DNA from: Holacanthus passer | Taxonomy: Eukaryota; Chordata; Actinopteri; Pomacanthidae | Assembly: GCA_025331565.1 (NCBI GenBank) | Contig: JAFREQ010000011.1 | Span: 11,304,001 to 11,368,000 of the forward strand | Direction: 5' to 3' | DNA length: 64,000 nt | Part shown: positions 40,748 to 52,650 of the stretch, piece by piece | How the letters are laid out: the number at the start of each line of letters is the position of its first letter | How positions within the stretch are numbered: position 1 is the first letter of the stretch | The notes under the pieces: model-generated | Told to the model about the DNA's origin: nothing | The model's input: only the letters and a program-made list of their open reading frames with translations | Databases searched by the model: none | Made by a program: the position numbers and the translations under genes

Positions 40748-43700
40748 TATTCATATAATGAATGCTAAAACAGTGTAATTAATTACTGAACATATATATA
40801 TAATATATACAATAAACCAAAAATGATTAGCAAAATAATCACAATTCCAGATTTGAACATAAATGTGTTCACCTTTCTTAGGTGTGTCACATTAACAACC
40901 ATAACTACTAAAAATCAAATTAAATTAATTATTAAAAATATATTTGTTAAGGATGCAAATTGATGCTTGACCTTGGACATTCTAGTTTGACAAAAACAGC
41001 TTTAACTCAGGGTCCACTTACTAAGTTTTTCCAGTGTTTTCAACAGCTAAATGCCAACCAGTTTCCAAAGACAAGAACAAACTTTTGTGTTTAACTTTCA
41101 TCCCAAAATGGAACGAGAAGTTCTAAAAGTGAAGTAAAGCTGAGTTTGTATGTCAGCAAGTCGATCTCAAAAACATCTCAGTGAAAATCATCTGATGAAG
41201 ACCAATTGTATGGTTGAAAGCTCTGGAGAAAGCTAGTTAGTGGAGCAGGATTTGGGATCATTGTGTGAAACTACATATATAATTGAAGGCAAAAACAATG
41301 ATACAGAATTTTCAACCAACTATGTTAAAGTGAAAAAAGGTGGAGGAGGATGTTCAGCTGTATGATATTTCTTCTTGCTGGCAAACCAACAGTTATTTTC
41401 ACAGCGCTCAGTATTGAATCAATTTAAATGAACTTAAAACTATTGGAGCGGGACAATGTGTGCACTGTGTGTGTGTGTGTCAGCTGAGAGGCAGCGAGAG
41501 GTGGAGGGGGTGGAGGGGGTAGACAACTCTAAGTTTAATATTTGACTACATCGGCGGTGGTGAGGCGGTCGCTCAGTCAGGCGGTCTGCATTAAAACTGA
41601 CAGCTTTGTTTAAAATCAGCAGCAGTCCAGGTGCAGCAGACGGCCATCTGGTGCCTGCAGTCGTCCACCTCCGCCTGGCTGTGTGTTGACACAGGGGCCA
41701 CAAGGAGGACGAGCCTCTGCCAGCCAGGAGTTTTTAACCTCTCATGTCTGTACAATAACATCTCTGTTGGACAAATTGGCATAATTAATAATAATTTACT
41801 GTATATTTCCCTGCATGTAAACATCCTTTTAAAACTGCTTGCAATGGCTACAAATTTACTCGAGAGTCATTTAAACCCAATAGATAGTGTCCGTACTTAA
41901 AAGAACAATTTTTGGAAAATACACTTATTCACTATCTTCCCGAGAACATCGACATCACTCTCCAGTCTTTATGCCGAGCTAAGCGAACCAGCTGCTCAGT
42001 GTAGCTTAATATTCAAAAAACAGACATCGGAGTGGCATTGATCTTCTCAGCTAATTTTCTGCAATGAAGCAAATAAGCGGAATATTTTCCAAAATGTCAA
42101 ACTTATCCTTAAATACTGGCAAAAGAAGAGAATATAAGAAAAGGGGTTGTATGTATTTTGAGCCAAAAAGAAAGACTTTGATCATTTGTGTGAAATATTT
42201 ATTATTCACCATTTCATTATTTGCCACGTCCAAATAATAATACCGTCAGTAAATTTGGAGGATAGAAGCATCTGGTCTGTCACATGACCAGAACACCCAC
42301 ACATACTTCTTTCTCTTTGCCCACATGACGACATTCGCACCATCGGCCCAGCTGATCCTCTGTGACACATGATTTGAACTTGGGTTATGTGGAGCTTTTT
42401 AAACTTTTGCTCCGTGTCAGATGGCTGCTCCTTGAAGAATGAAAGAGCTTTATTGAAGGTTTGCATCCAGCGGTGGAGCCGTTTCAACGAAACTGGTGAA
42501 GCTTAATCACAGGCTGCATGCACATCTGTTTTTAATGGCCATTTCTACATTGGAACCATGTTGGTTAAGCTGGTCCAGAGTGGCCGATGGCAGGGTTAAT
42601 ATTTGGAGTCACACAGAAGCATATGAGAGATAAATCTCTGAAAACATAAACAAACAAGCCGTGGGGCGTCATTATGATTATAATTTGTGTGCGACTGCGC
42701 GACTCTGTGGACATTTTCTCTCATTTTTCTCAACATTTCTATTTACACTCTGCCTGCTCTGGCACGTATCAGGACGAGGGGTCACTAAACAAGTTCAGCC
42801 GTCATAACAAATCATCCATAGCCGGACGCAGCGTGAGAGCAAGTCAGCCATGACCGACTGGATCGACAGCGCGGTGAAGCAAAGTCTGCACAAACAAACA
42901 GCGCATCTTCACTGACAAATACCTGCAGGGGTCTGTCGTGGTGGGACAAAGTTAAAATGCAAACAGTTTATCATGTCGGTTGCAGTGAAGTGAAAGGACG
43001 TCATAGATAGATAGAGGAGATGAGACGGGGGGGTTGTCAGCAGGAAGTGAAATGTTAGAGGAAAAAAGAGTTGGAGGAAGCGGGAGACTGAGAGATCTTT
43101 GAGGCTGCACAATGTCTGCTTTCTGTCTGTCTCCTCAGTGTGGCCCATCTCAGGCTGAAGAAGGACGCTATTGTGAGGACGTCTTGTGAAGGTTTTCTAT
43201 CCGGGGCTGCCGAGGGACAGTTCGTGGCACGACCATGCTGGGGAGCACCACAGGAAGTCAACTTATCAAGGTCGCTCCTCTGACCCCGGTTTCCTGCTCA
43301 TCAGAATCACCAATTGTGCGACGGAGCGGCTCATAGACTTTTCCCACACACACACTTCACATCCCAGATGATGCTTTTTCATTGCAGTCTGCTTGACAGT
43401 TCTGCTATTTTATTCCCCCTCAGCATTTTGCTCCCTTCCCTCTCCTCTTCATAGTTTATCTATCCTCTACCTCTTCTTATCTCTCCTCACCTTGAGTTCA
43501 ACAGACGATGAGCCAGGCAGGCCCACATACTCCCACAGGCTGGAGTCTATGATGCTTCCTGTGTCTGCGATATTTGGACAGAGGCACATGAGTTGCTTTC
43601 TGCCAAGAATGATGGAGAAAAATATGATGGCAAAAAAATAGGCAATTTCTTTTTAGCTGTTTAAAGCACAAAGGAATGTTTTTAGAAGGTCACTCAGAGT

Positions 43701-46700
43701 AAAAAGGCCTCATTATGTCCTAAAATCCAAAGACATTGAGGGTTTGTGTGTGTTGATTTTGAGCATCTTCTCTTCCTGGTTTTTTGGGTTCAGGCGACTT
43801 TCTCAGAGGAGATTCTGGTTTATTGACTGTGACCTCTTGAGTCTATTGTGTCGAGGCGAACTATGTGACAATGTTTGTGTGTATGAGAGTGTGACTATTT
43901 GTGTTTGGCAGTGAAAGTGTGTGTTTGACTTAGCCGCGCTGTTGGGAGCCGGTGCCTTGTTCGTGAGACTGTAAACACACATTGGGCTGTGTGGTTGTGA
44001 ATGGACTCTGGATCTATGGCCGAAGACACTTTCACACTTGCATCCTCCACATCTTCCACAGGCCTTGTTTGGAGAGACTTCTTTGTGGTATTTGTTTAAA
44101 CTATTTTCAAACTTTTCCACTTTTAGTTCTGCAAAGTGAGAGAGAGAGCTGCACGATAATAAAGCTGAATTCTCATAAAAACAAAAATAAATATGAGCCT
44201 CTGTCCCATTGTCTCAAACAATCGCCTCTTCCAAATGGACCTTGTGGGTTTTATCTTTTTTTAGACACAGAGGGGGAAACTTGCTTTATGGGACTGCTGA
44301 AACCTGAGGCTCTGCAAGAAATAGCGAAACCATTAATTGTCTCCAGAGAAGCTAATGTTTTTTCCGTTTTCTTTACTGTGGTGATTTCCCTCTGTTTTTC
44401 CAAGGCAGAGCGAGGAGACGTCACGTTGGCAGCAGCCCGCGGGCTCGGCTCTGCTGTGTGAACCTGTTGGCTGCAGGCTCTGCAGAGGCCCCGCGGTCGT
44501 GACGCTGACGGAGCCAAATGTAGGTGAACTGGCACATGATACGGCACAGGTTCAGGCAGGTTTGGACTCACATGTGAATGCAAATTCATGATAATAGATG
44601 GCAAAGAATAGAACTGCATTCCAGAGATGGTGGTTGTTTATTCGACCTCAAAAAACCTGCAAGACAGAAGAGAAAATGAGAAATAGCTTCACTGTATGGA
44701 AAAGCTTATGGAAATGCTAACATGTATATAGTGATTTAAATTATTGCAGATTGCATGCAGTGGATCATACCAACACTCTTATTGTTCTTATTATGGGTGT
44801 AAATATTATTGATCTTCTGCAGTGAAGTAAACCAAATCGATGCAGAGACTATGCTGATTTTGCAGAAAGCCAATATGACAGTTTCCTGCATTGGTTTTTT
44901 CTCATGTCTGATCACATGAAAAATTGAGTCTGTGCTGATACTGTTTGTGGTTATGTGATTAATCAAACAACCAACTATTGACATAAGCACAAAACGGTCT
45001 GATATTTTAGCCTCTAATGAGGCCGTGTTATTTATACTATGGGACTGTGGTTTGCTTGTAAAGCCTTGTGTTGTACAGAGCAGAGGAAGTGGGGTCTGAC
45101 CTAAGAGGCCCTGTTTGGTCATGAGAACCAACGCAAAGTCCTCTGGGATATTTCGCCCGTGTCATCTCGTCTGTTATGATTCCCATGAACTTTTATAGTA
45201 AGCAGAAGGAGAAAGCAGCTGTGTGGTTTCTAAATAAAGCTGGTGTGATGATTCCCTGATTCCCCTTGTCACATCACCGGCAAAGAGAATATTACAATTG
45301 TGTATTTATATATATGGATTATTCTTGGCAGGTCATAATCATCAAGAACAACGAAATGTCTAATGACAATTTCAATACTTCTCAAATGTTGAAAAGTATT
45401 GTGCCAGAAATTTTATTATATGGTTCAATTAGTGTGAGCCTGTGTTTATTAAGATATATAAGAATCAGAATAGGAACGGCAGCGAAGTAATGACTCCGGA
45501 TATTATTTTTTAATTCTTGCCAGGTTATAATGGGGGAGTTTTAGGAAGAAAGAAAACAAAAAAAGAACATTAATCACATTCATTCTTAGCCAGACTGGAG
45601 GCCAAACACCCCCCACACTTCACTTCCTGTCGCGCTCTCTGCTGGTTAACAGGAATGGCCTTCGTGTGTGTGCATGTCTCAGTGGTCACGAGAGAAAAGG
45701 CTACATGAAGTGATAAGTTGATTCTGTTTTTCTGTGATGGAGCCTTTTTCTATCTGTGCAGCCGATAAACTTTGAATTGTCTGGTTGTGCGACAGATACG
45801 GAAGCAAAACTCTGCTGTGCAACTCTCCAACATGTAATTCAACTGTTTTAAACCCCACACAGCTTCAGAGATGTTTTGTTTCATAAAGAATCTTCAATCA
45901 TTACACAATTGAACACTCATGCTCCCTCAAGGACACAACTGGTGTTTTTCCTTCTCTGCAACGTGGAGTTATGTAAGCGACTTGGTGATTCAGTCCACTG
46001 GAATTCAGTCAGAATCCAAAGTATATTTATTTTGTTATCTGTCAACCGACATCTCAATAACTCTGTGTCATGATTTTACTGCTGCGTAATGTTTGAACAC
46101 TTTTTCCAATCATGGAGACTCCTGTAGTTTCCTTTCTCTCAAATGGAAACCTGCTTTCTTTGGAAGCATCGCATCCAGTCGAGCCGCTTTCATCTGAATG
46201 GCAAAATGTCCACATGATGTCTTTAACGTCTAACTTCCGAGTGACGGTGTTTCGTAATGTCTGGAGTCAGACGCACATCTACGTAATCACAGTCAGCAGA
46301 TGTAAAAAAAAACAAAACAGTGGCTGCCTTCTTCTTAACAAAGTGAAATGGATGAATGAAAATCACAAGGTCTTGCAATAAAACAAGCATCAAAGCTTTC
46401 TAGACATTTTTTATCATCGAAAAACAAGAGTCACCTGGCAAAGCATCGTCATCCATTTACTTCAATGTGCACTTTTATTCAGGTTGAATGTGATTACTGG
46501 GCATACAATTCACCACCAACTCATCCACTCCACACCACTTTCTCCCACTTCTCCTTTTCCTGGAGAGAGATTTAGCTCAATAACCTCTTTACACTGTGGC
46601 TCTGTTCACACATTATTTATTCACATGAGTCTGATACTGGAGCTAAGAAATCATGATATGACAATCTCAACAGCCCTAAACTGAAAATACTCAGCAGCAG

Positions 46701-49592
46701 AAATGTCTGTATCCATCCGTCCACTACATCCTGCAGTGTGGGTTCAGGCAAGAACATGAAAAGTCTGAGATGACGTCTGAAGCTGTCAAGTAAAATAAAT
46801 GTAAGGTCTGCAGTGCAATAATCCTGAATGTGGCTCTAATTAGACCTTGTTTCTATCAAAAGACAAGAATCACAGAGATGAGGACTTTGCCAGATTTGAA
46901 CTGAAAGCCCATCTTCCTCTTTCTGTTTACCATTTAATGAACAGGAGATTTGTTGTGTGTCCACCGCTTCAGACCGGGGGCCACCCTGTAACTGTGCAAT
47001 GCCTCAGCAGATCTGCTCGACATCATCCTGCGCGCCAAAAGTCGTGAACACTGTTTATGGCAACTGGTACTAAGAGAGTCTCACAAGTTATAAGCAGACT
47101 GTGGGTGGCGGCAATCACTCATGCTTTATAGTTTGAAAGCTGTTTAAAAAAGTATCCTGCACTGGTGGACAGACTGTTAGTGGGCAGTCGTCCTGCAGCT
47201 TCCTCACCTCTGTGCCTACTTGAAAGTGTCCCTCCAAAGGTTGTTTGAGACACATTAACAAAGACTTGGGAGCAGGGTCACAGGATTACACTTGTGGATG
47301 CTGACTGACTGCCATTATTTACTCCATAATAGCTCCATTTTGAGCAGGTTTGTATTTTAAACGTTGAGGCATAATAAGGCGTGTAGATGGGCCACGAGTA
47401 AGTCGCCTGATAAATGAGGACTGATGTTTGTCAGGTAGAGAAATTAGATAAAATCTGATAAATGTTGGCCTGAAATGTAATGAAATCGTGTGAAATAGTG
47501 TGGAAATAATAAAATACATTATTTCCTGAGTCTTCTTGATTCTTTGTCACACAGCAGATTGTCCTGGTGCCATGAATCAACAGCATGTCCAGCTACAATA
47601 TTTGCTTTTAGATTCCTCAGCTCGCGTCATTAACTGCAGACAAGATGTGATTGTGGATCGACGTTGTTAACTTTGTTGGTCAAACAGCATTTTGCTGCTG
47701 TTTGCTCATTTCGTGGTCGGAGCTGAATCTGGCATTTTCCTCTGTGGCTGATGTCTGAAGGCTTCAACAAGCTCCATGTGCAGATCAGTGTTTAGCTTGT
47801 TAGTTTGAACACATCTTGCTTTTTTTCCTCTGAGCGTCCTCCTCGCTGACCCAAGTTTTCAGCTCTAGACTCAATAAACACAATGAAGAACATGTAATGA
47901 GGGTATATTTAAACCAATGAACCGGCTTCAACGCGCTGATGTTAGGAAAGTTAAACACCGGGTCTTGCAAATGCACAGTTGTCTGTTCCAGCTGTATGTG
48001 GTTTAGTCTGCTTGGGTCGATTGTGCATTATAATACGCATTAGTGAAACCTTAGTTTACAGTGGTGAGGAATCAATTTGCAGCCATTACTGATGCTTTAC
48101 ATCTACTGCTCTTCATGCTTTATGTACATGACAGACTCCGGTTGGCAGATGTGCACGGTGGATTCTCTTCTGGGGACTGTGTGCTGTTGAGATGAGTCTG
48201 AGTAATAGGTTGGATCCATTGCTTCCTCTCTCTTCCCCTCTCTCCCCCTTCCCCTGAATGACTCTCAGTCAGCTGGGGGAGATGATGTATTGATGCACTT
48301 ATCCAGCTGCAGACCGCTGGGAACTAACATGAGCTAAAAAGGAAAATCAACAGTGGAGCCAGAAAAACCTCAGAAAGCCAAGATTATTAGTTCCAAGTTT
48401 TATTTGCATTTTTTTTTTCTGTCATAACTGTCCACACCCTTTTCCAAGCTTCCACTGTAGTGTGGATATTATAGCTGTGTCCTGATAAGAGTTCTTCATC
48501 ATATCCCAGCTGAGCGCTCAGCGTTGTGCCACAGTCATATTCCACCGGGAGACCTAGATAAAACAGGCCGAGACCAACGGCACCCAGTGAGAACCATCTC
48601 TCTTCTGTAACCTCCCATGGCCTCCATATCAGACATGATTGGTGAGGCGGGCTGCAGCAGGGAGCATGGGAAATCCCTTTTGGGAGAAATCTTTATCTTT
48701 ATAATGTCTGGTGCTATTTCTCCTCTGAATTGATGAACAAAGAGAATAAGTAAAGCCAAAGGTGAAGTGATCATTAGCTTATCTTGGTGCATATGTCACT
48801 CCTTTGTCTCATGTTTTGTTTGATTTTCCTCAGAACTAATAGAGCCATTAACCAATGTGTGTGTGAGCTGGTACCACCTGCGAGGCCTGAGCACAATAAG
48901 AGCAGAGACCGAGTTAAATGAGGCGGGGGGGCTGTTAGTGAGACGTCATGCTTCATAAAGCAAAGGGGAGAGTAAACTTGCTCCATCTGCAACCAGCTGC
49001 TTCGCCTCTCTTCACCTCCTTCTGCTCGGACACATGGGGAATTACCTCATCGGGCACACAGCGCAGTGTTGATGCAGCCTCGCTTTCTGGCCTGTAAATA
49101 GCTTCGTCGTCCTGTTTAAAACCTCTCTGAAGGATTCAACTTTTTGTTGAGTAAGAACAGAACTTTTTTGAGGACACTGAGCCCATTTTGGAGCATGCAC
49201 CAAAACGGACTTTACAAACTCAAATGCCCTTCTTAGTCTGCACATCTGATATATGTTTTACTTTTTTTATTATACACCAGTGATGCCAAACCGTGCAGCT
49301 ACAAACCCCATCATGCACATCCTGAGTATTACATGTCTAATGAAAACAAATGAACCTACATTCATTTGCTTCACTGCAGAGACAGTAAAAGCCTCCCTTA
49401 ACTAATCCAGCAGCGAGGACCCGCTGTCTGACTGTAATAAGCTGTAATGAAACTCAGATGACTGTGGAAACTTCAAGTCAAATAAAAAATGTCTTCTGGG
49501 AATTCACAATTAAATCAAAGAACCACATATCCTGTGTCACGTGCAAGACATGAATAATATAAATAAGAATGAGTTTAAATTATGAGGACATC
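40748..49592. other. Non-coding stretch downstream of inka1, no gene identified
   Basis: No coding exon is recognised on either strand. The plus-strand ATG at 42850 begins a frame of about 19 codons only. The frames at 43982-44461 plus and 44251-44619 minus lie opposite each other in a GC-richer patch and have no domain. Contents: a G-rich tract at 41491-41521, foldback MITE copy F at 41898-42113, and minor CA runs. Confidence 0.55.
41898..42113. repeat. Foldback MITE, copy F (short)
   Basis: The left arm TTTGGAAAATACACTTATTC and CATCACTCTCCAGTC mirrors the right arm GGAGTGGCATTGATCTTCTC and ATAAGCGGAATATTTTCCAAA. The central part is deleted, but TTTATGCCGAGCTAAGCGAACC is retained. Confidence 0.7.
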
Positions 49593-49598
49593 TTTATT
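49593..49598 (-). terminator. inka1: Polyadenylation signal of inka1 (AATAAA)
   Basis: AATAAA on the minus strand about 105 bp beyond the inka1 stop codon. It would give a short 3' UTR of roughly 120-130 nt. A longer alternative 3' UTR cannot be excluded. Confidence 0.5.
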
Positions 49599-49701
49599 TT
49601 CCATTAGCTTGGTCACAGCATATAAAAGGTGAAGAAACAGTCATATAAAAATAAAGTGACTCTGAGGATTGTCCGGTCTGTACATGGCTTTGCATGAAAA
49701 G

Positions 49702-50690
49702 TCAGACGTAGCCGATGATGTCTCTGCAGATTATGGGCTGTCGGCTGCCTGATTTCATGCGTGCTGCAAAGTGGTAAAAATCAGTTTCTAGCTCATTGAT
49801 GCCCAAGTGAGACTGGTGGAAAAAAGGGACTTTGGCCTGCGATGCCACAACTGGACAGGACAGACGTTTGGGAGCATTTGCAGCTCTGTTAACGTGAGCA
49901 GAGTCTGTGGATCTCATCCTCACTCTGTCCTCGACGCTCTTTGAAAACCCAGCCAGTTTCCTCCTCATGTTCACAAAGAAACCTCTTCCCAGTCTATGTC
50001 TTGAATTTGGCTTCAGCTCAGTGGGCTCAGGACAATCTGGCAAGTCCATCCAGTTCTGTATGAGGTCTGCAAAGCTGTTGTCACCCAGAACCAGAGGTTG
50101 GCGATTGCGTCCTCTGGTCAATAAAGAGTTTGTCCAGTCCTCTGGGTCGCTGACCTCAAACGACGTCCACCTCTCCAGACAGGCGTCAGAGGTGGATTTC
50201 GGTCGAATACGTCCGCTCGGGGCTCTGTTTGTGCGGAGGCATGCTGACGACGACACCCGCACGTTCTCGTCCTCCTCAGAACGACCCCTTCGTCCTGCCA
50301 CGACGCCTCAGAGTAGCCCGAGTCGAACTCCAAACTCTTCTGACTGCTGGGAGAGCCCAGGCCCAGTCTGAGGCTCAGGCCCAGCCGGCTGCTCGCGTCG
50401 TCCTCGTCCTCCTCCAGAGGACTCGCCAGGCAGCAGGCCGAGTCGTAGGTGCTGGCGGTGCTGGCGTCAGACATCCGCAGGCGTGTGCGCTGTTCTCGTT
50501 GCAACGCTCGCTGCTGACAAGCACGAGCCACCGCAGAGTGGCGCACTAAAGCTGGGAGTCTGGTGCTGATGGGGGCCAGGGGGTGTCTGACCGCAGGGCA
50601 GGTTTTCCTCAGTTGTTTCAGGTCTTGCAGGGACCTCATCATATACTGCATCTGCTCCCGTAGGCAGTCGCCTGAGTCTCGTAGGCAGAG
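49702..50690 (-). CDS. inka1: inka1 large coding exon (exon 3)
   Basis: The acceptor is TCTCTTCAG|CTCTGCCTACGA at 50690/50691, after a pyrimidine-rich tract. The first residues LCLRDSGDCLREQ continue in frame from exon 2. The frame runs to about 50265; from about 50264 the conserved sequence continues in the neighbouring frame (NVRVSSSACLRTNR onwards) to the TGA-free end and the stop codon at 49702-49704. The exon is markedly richer in G and C than its surroundings, as usual for fish coding exons in AT-rich DNA. Confidence 0.88.
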
Positions 50691-52294
50691 CTGAAGAGAC
50701 GAAAAGAGAAAGTCAGACCAGGTTGTCAGCAAATCAGAGAGTCAGCAATGGCAGATTTGGAGGGAATCTAGAAATGTTAAATCCTTTCTGATGATCCATT
50801 GCAGAATGAATCATAACAAGAGCTGAGTAGACGCTGAGTATCACGGGGACTGCGCCGTGGGCACGCTCAGGCTTGCACGCAGTAAAGTGTCAACCTACGA
50901 AAGCACGCCTTTTCTCGTATTGTAATCTCGAAGGCCAGCGGAACCGCTCATCAAAGAACACGCTTCTTCAATAGGCAGATTTCAACACAAAGCTAATCTA
51001 ACTGTCCGTTAATTTCCTCAACCACACCAACAACACGAGGGAACGCCCTATTTTCATTGACTCAGACGTGATTCAACTGAAAAGCCAGACAGATGTTATT
51101 AGAGAAAGCCAAGAGAGAGACTATTTATCTACACACTGAGACAACTCCAGGAGCAAAAGTAAAAACATCTGCAGTATATCAGAGCAATAACCAGGCTCTG
51201 GTGGATCTGGATTTAGTACACAGGGGTCCTGGCTCTTTAAGGGTGCCTGCCTATGAAACTCACCAGTGACCCACTAAGGAATATAAGACTCCTGTTTCCT
51301 CCCTGACTCACGGTGCTGATTGGTTGGAATCAGCCAGTGAGCAGCGGTGGTTCACTCTCAAACTCAAACAGGGCATAAGAGATCATGTGACGGTGTGTGT
51401 GAGAGAGTTTAAGAGTAGATGTAAAGATCAAGAACAAAGATGAGACTCTTCTGAAACACAGTCTAGTCTGGACACTGTTTATAACATATCACATATTATA
51501 CATACTTCATACAAGCAAGTACAAGTTTCCTGTGTGGGTTTGCTTCATTTAAATCCTAATATCAGAGTTGAGCACAGAGCTGTAACATGCTGCAAAGCTA
51601 AGTGCAACGCTGCCATAAAACACAAGAGATCGAGCTGACAGAGAGGTGAGACATGTAAGAAAACCCAGGATACAGGTTCACATGTGGCCACGGAGGTCAC
51701 ATCCGACACAAGCCAACATAACAGGACGCTTCTTTCCTCCACTAATGTCAACACACCAACCTCTGAACCTGTAAGACCTCTGTGCTCTGAGTCTCTACTG
51801 TCCATGAAAGCATTTGACCCTGCTGCAAGACCTTCTTCCCCCCGTTTGCTTTTCATCATAACTCTGTGAGATGTTGCAAGAGCTTGAGAAAGTACCCGAG
51901 GCGCAAAGTCATGGAGTGAATAAAGCAGGAAAACATATAAGAACAATCACACTATAATATCAGATTACATATAATGTGATATGTTTTATCACATAATAAA
52001 AAAAAAAGCCTCATCAAAGCCAGCAAATGTCTGTTAAACAGTTGAATATCTCCATATGCTGCAGATTTATTATTTGCTGCAACAATGCTGCTGTGCCCAA
52101 ACTCATGAGTTCACACTGCAGAGACATCTGAGCATCACTGACCGTCTGTTGCTCTGACAGATGTTTTCTCCATATGTTGGACGACAGAGCTTCTGTTCAT
52201 ATTATATTAAACATAAGCGTAAGCTATTTTTCATTTTATCATTAAAGTATAATAAGTATAAAAGAGATAAACTCACCATCTCTTTTCCTCTCAT
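49702..52294 (-). CDS. inka1: Inka box actin regulator 1 (PAK4 inhibitor), frameshifted as written
   Basis: Inka proteins bind the catalytic domain of the kinase PAK4 and inhibit it, linking to actin and cell-adhesion control in neural crest and muscle. The coding sequence joins 52277-52294 (MRGKEM) to the large exon 49702-50690. Features: an N-terminal helical stretch around LREQMQYMMRSLQDLKQL, the motif DSGYSEASWQDEGVV, the Inka box (about residues 169-225, with DWTNSLLTRGRNRQPLVLGD and FADLIQNWMDLP), and the C-terminal RQPIICRDIIGYV repeat of that motif. RPKSTSDACLERW and the C-terminus point to INKA1 rather than INKA2. Between the two halves, near 50264, the frame shifts by one base: the frame of the first half ends at 50118, while the second half is in the next frame. 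With one more base the protein would be 335 residues. Paralogue a or b cannot be told apart. Confidence 0.88.
50691..52276 (-). other. inka1: inka1 intron 2
   Basis: This 1,586-bp interval runs from donor ATG|GTGAGT (52276/52277) to acceptor TCTTCAG|CTCTG (50691/50690). It contains an AP-2-type site GCCGTGGGC at 50854-50862 and a repeat-poor segment at 51.25-51.4 kb with an inverted CCAAT box. The 133-codon minus-strand frame at 51545-51946 has no recognisable domain and is probably chance. Confidence 0.7.
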
Positions 52295-52310
52295 CTGTCA
52301 AAGTCTGATC
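52277..52310 (-). CDS. inka1: inka1 exon 2, 34-bp exon with the start codon
   Basis: Flanked by TTTCTTGCAG|GATC (acceptor) and GAGATG|GTGAGT (donor). Its last 18 bases read MRGKEM and join exon 3 in frame. A TGA lies two codons before the first ATG in the same frame, so translation must begin in this exon. The second ATG forms the very last codon, and its context (G at -3) is slightly better than that of the first (C at -3), so either could be used. The human INKA1 sequence has a comparable E-L-L-C-x-R-D segment at this junction, which favours the first ATG. Confidence 0.7.
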
Positions 52311-52412
52311 CTGCAAGAAAAATCATGGACCACTTTTAAAACAAGACCACACACTCTTATAATCACTCTGTAACAAATCACAACAGTGAGTAAAACACAA
52401 TCACACACTCAC

Positions 52413-52560
52413 TTCTAAAGTATCAGCGTCAGTTCAGAGGAGACAGCGTGTCTCATGAAAGTGTCCCTGTTGGTTGAGAGGTGTCTCCGGCAGGGCTCCA
52501 GCCTCCAGCCCTCCTGAACACAGGCAGATGTGCTGAGTGAGCCGTTCAGCTCCGCTCGCC
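52413..52560 (-). other. inka1: inka1 exon 1, probably non-coding
   Basis: Inferred 5' UTR exon ending at a donor AGAA|GTGAGTGTG (52412/52413). The 5' edge is not determined; 52560 is an estimate from the inverted CCAAT box upstream. It carries a 13-codon upstream reading frame (52415-52456, ending TAG just before the donor), which could dampen translation of the main frame. Confidence 0.45.
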
Positions 52561-52650
52561 TCCTTTTCACAGCTCTGCAGCCTGTTACAGCCGCTGGTGC
52601 CTGAATGAGCCAATCAGAGCGCAGGAGGCTCACACACACACACACACACA
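52540..52650 (-). promoter_or_regulatory. inka1: Putative inka1 promoter
   Basis: A GC-richer segment just upstream of the inferred exon 1 includes an inverted CCAAT box (GCCAATCAGAG, CCAAT at 52610-52614), the usual NF-Y arrangement about 60-80 bp from a start site. No clear TATA box. A (CA)n run follows upstream at 52630-52650. Confidence 0.4.
52630..52650. repeat. (CA)n microsatellite
   Basis: About ten CA units directly upstream of the putative inka1 promoter. Confidence 0.9.

Noticed and set aside
42850..42915. ATG frame starting MTDWIDSAVKQS as a small gene
   Set aside because: About 19 codons, no donor at its end, no recognisable homologue.
50240..50290. Programmed ribosomal frameshift in inka1
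   Set aside because: No slippery heptamer or downstream pseudoknot is evident, and the family is not known to use frameshifting; a base lost from the assembly is simpler.
50229..50549. Plus-strand frame of 106 codons
   Set aside because: It is antisense to the coding exon of inka1 and mirrors its GC-rich codons.
50118..50732. Reading the two inka1 frames as two separate genes
   Set aside because: The two frames hold consecutive conserved parts of one protein and share a single promoter, start and stop context.
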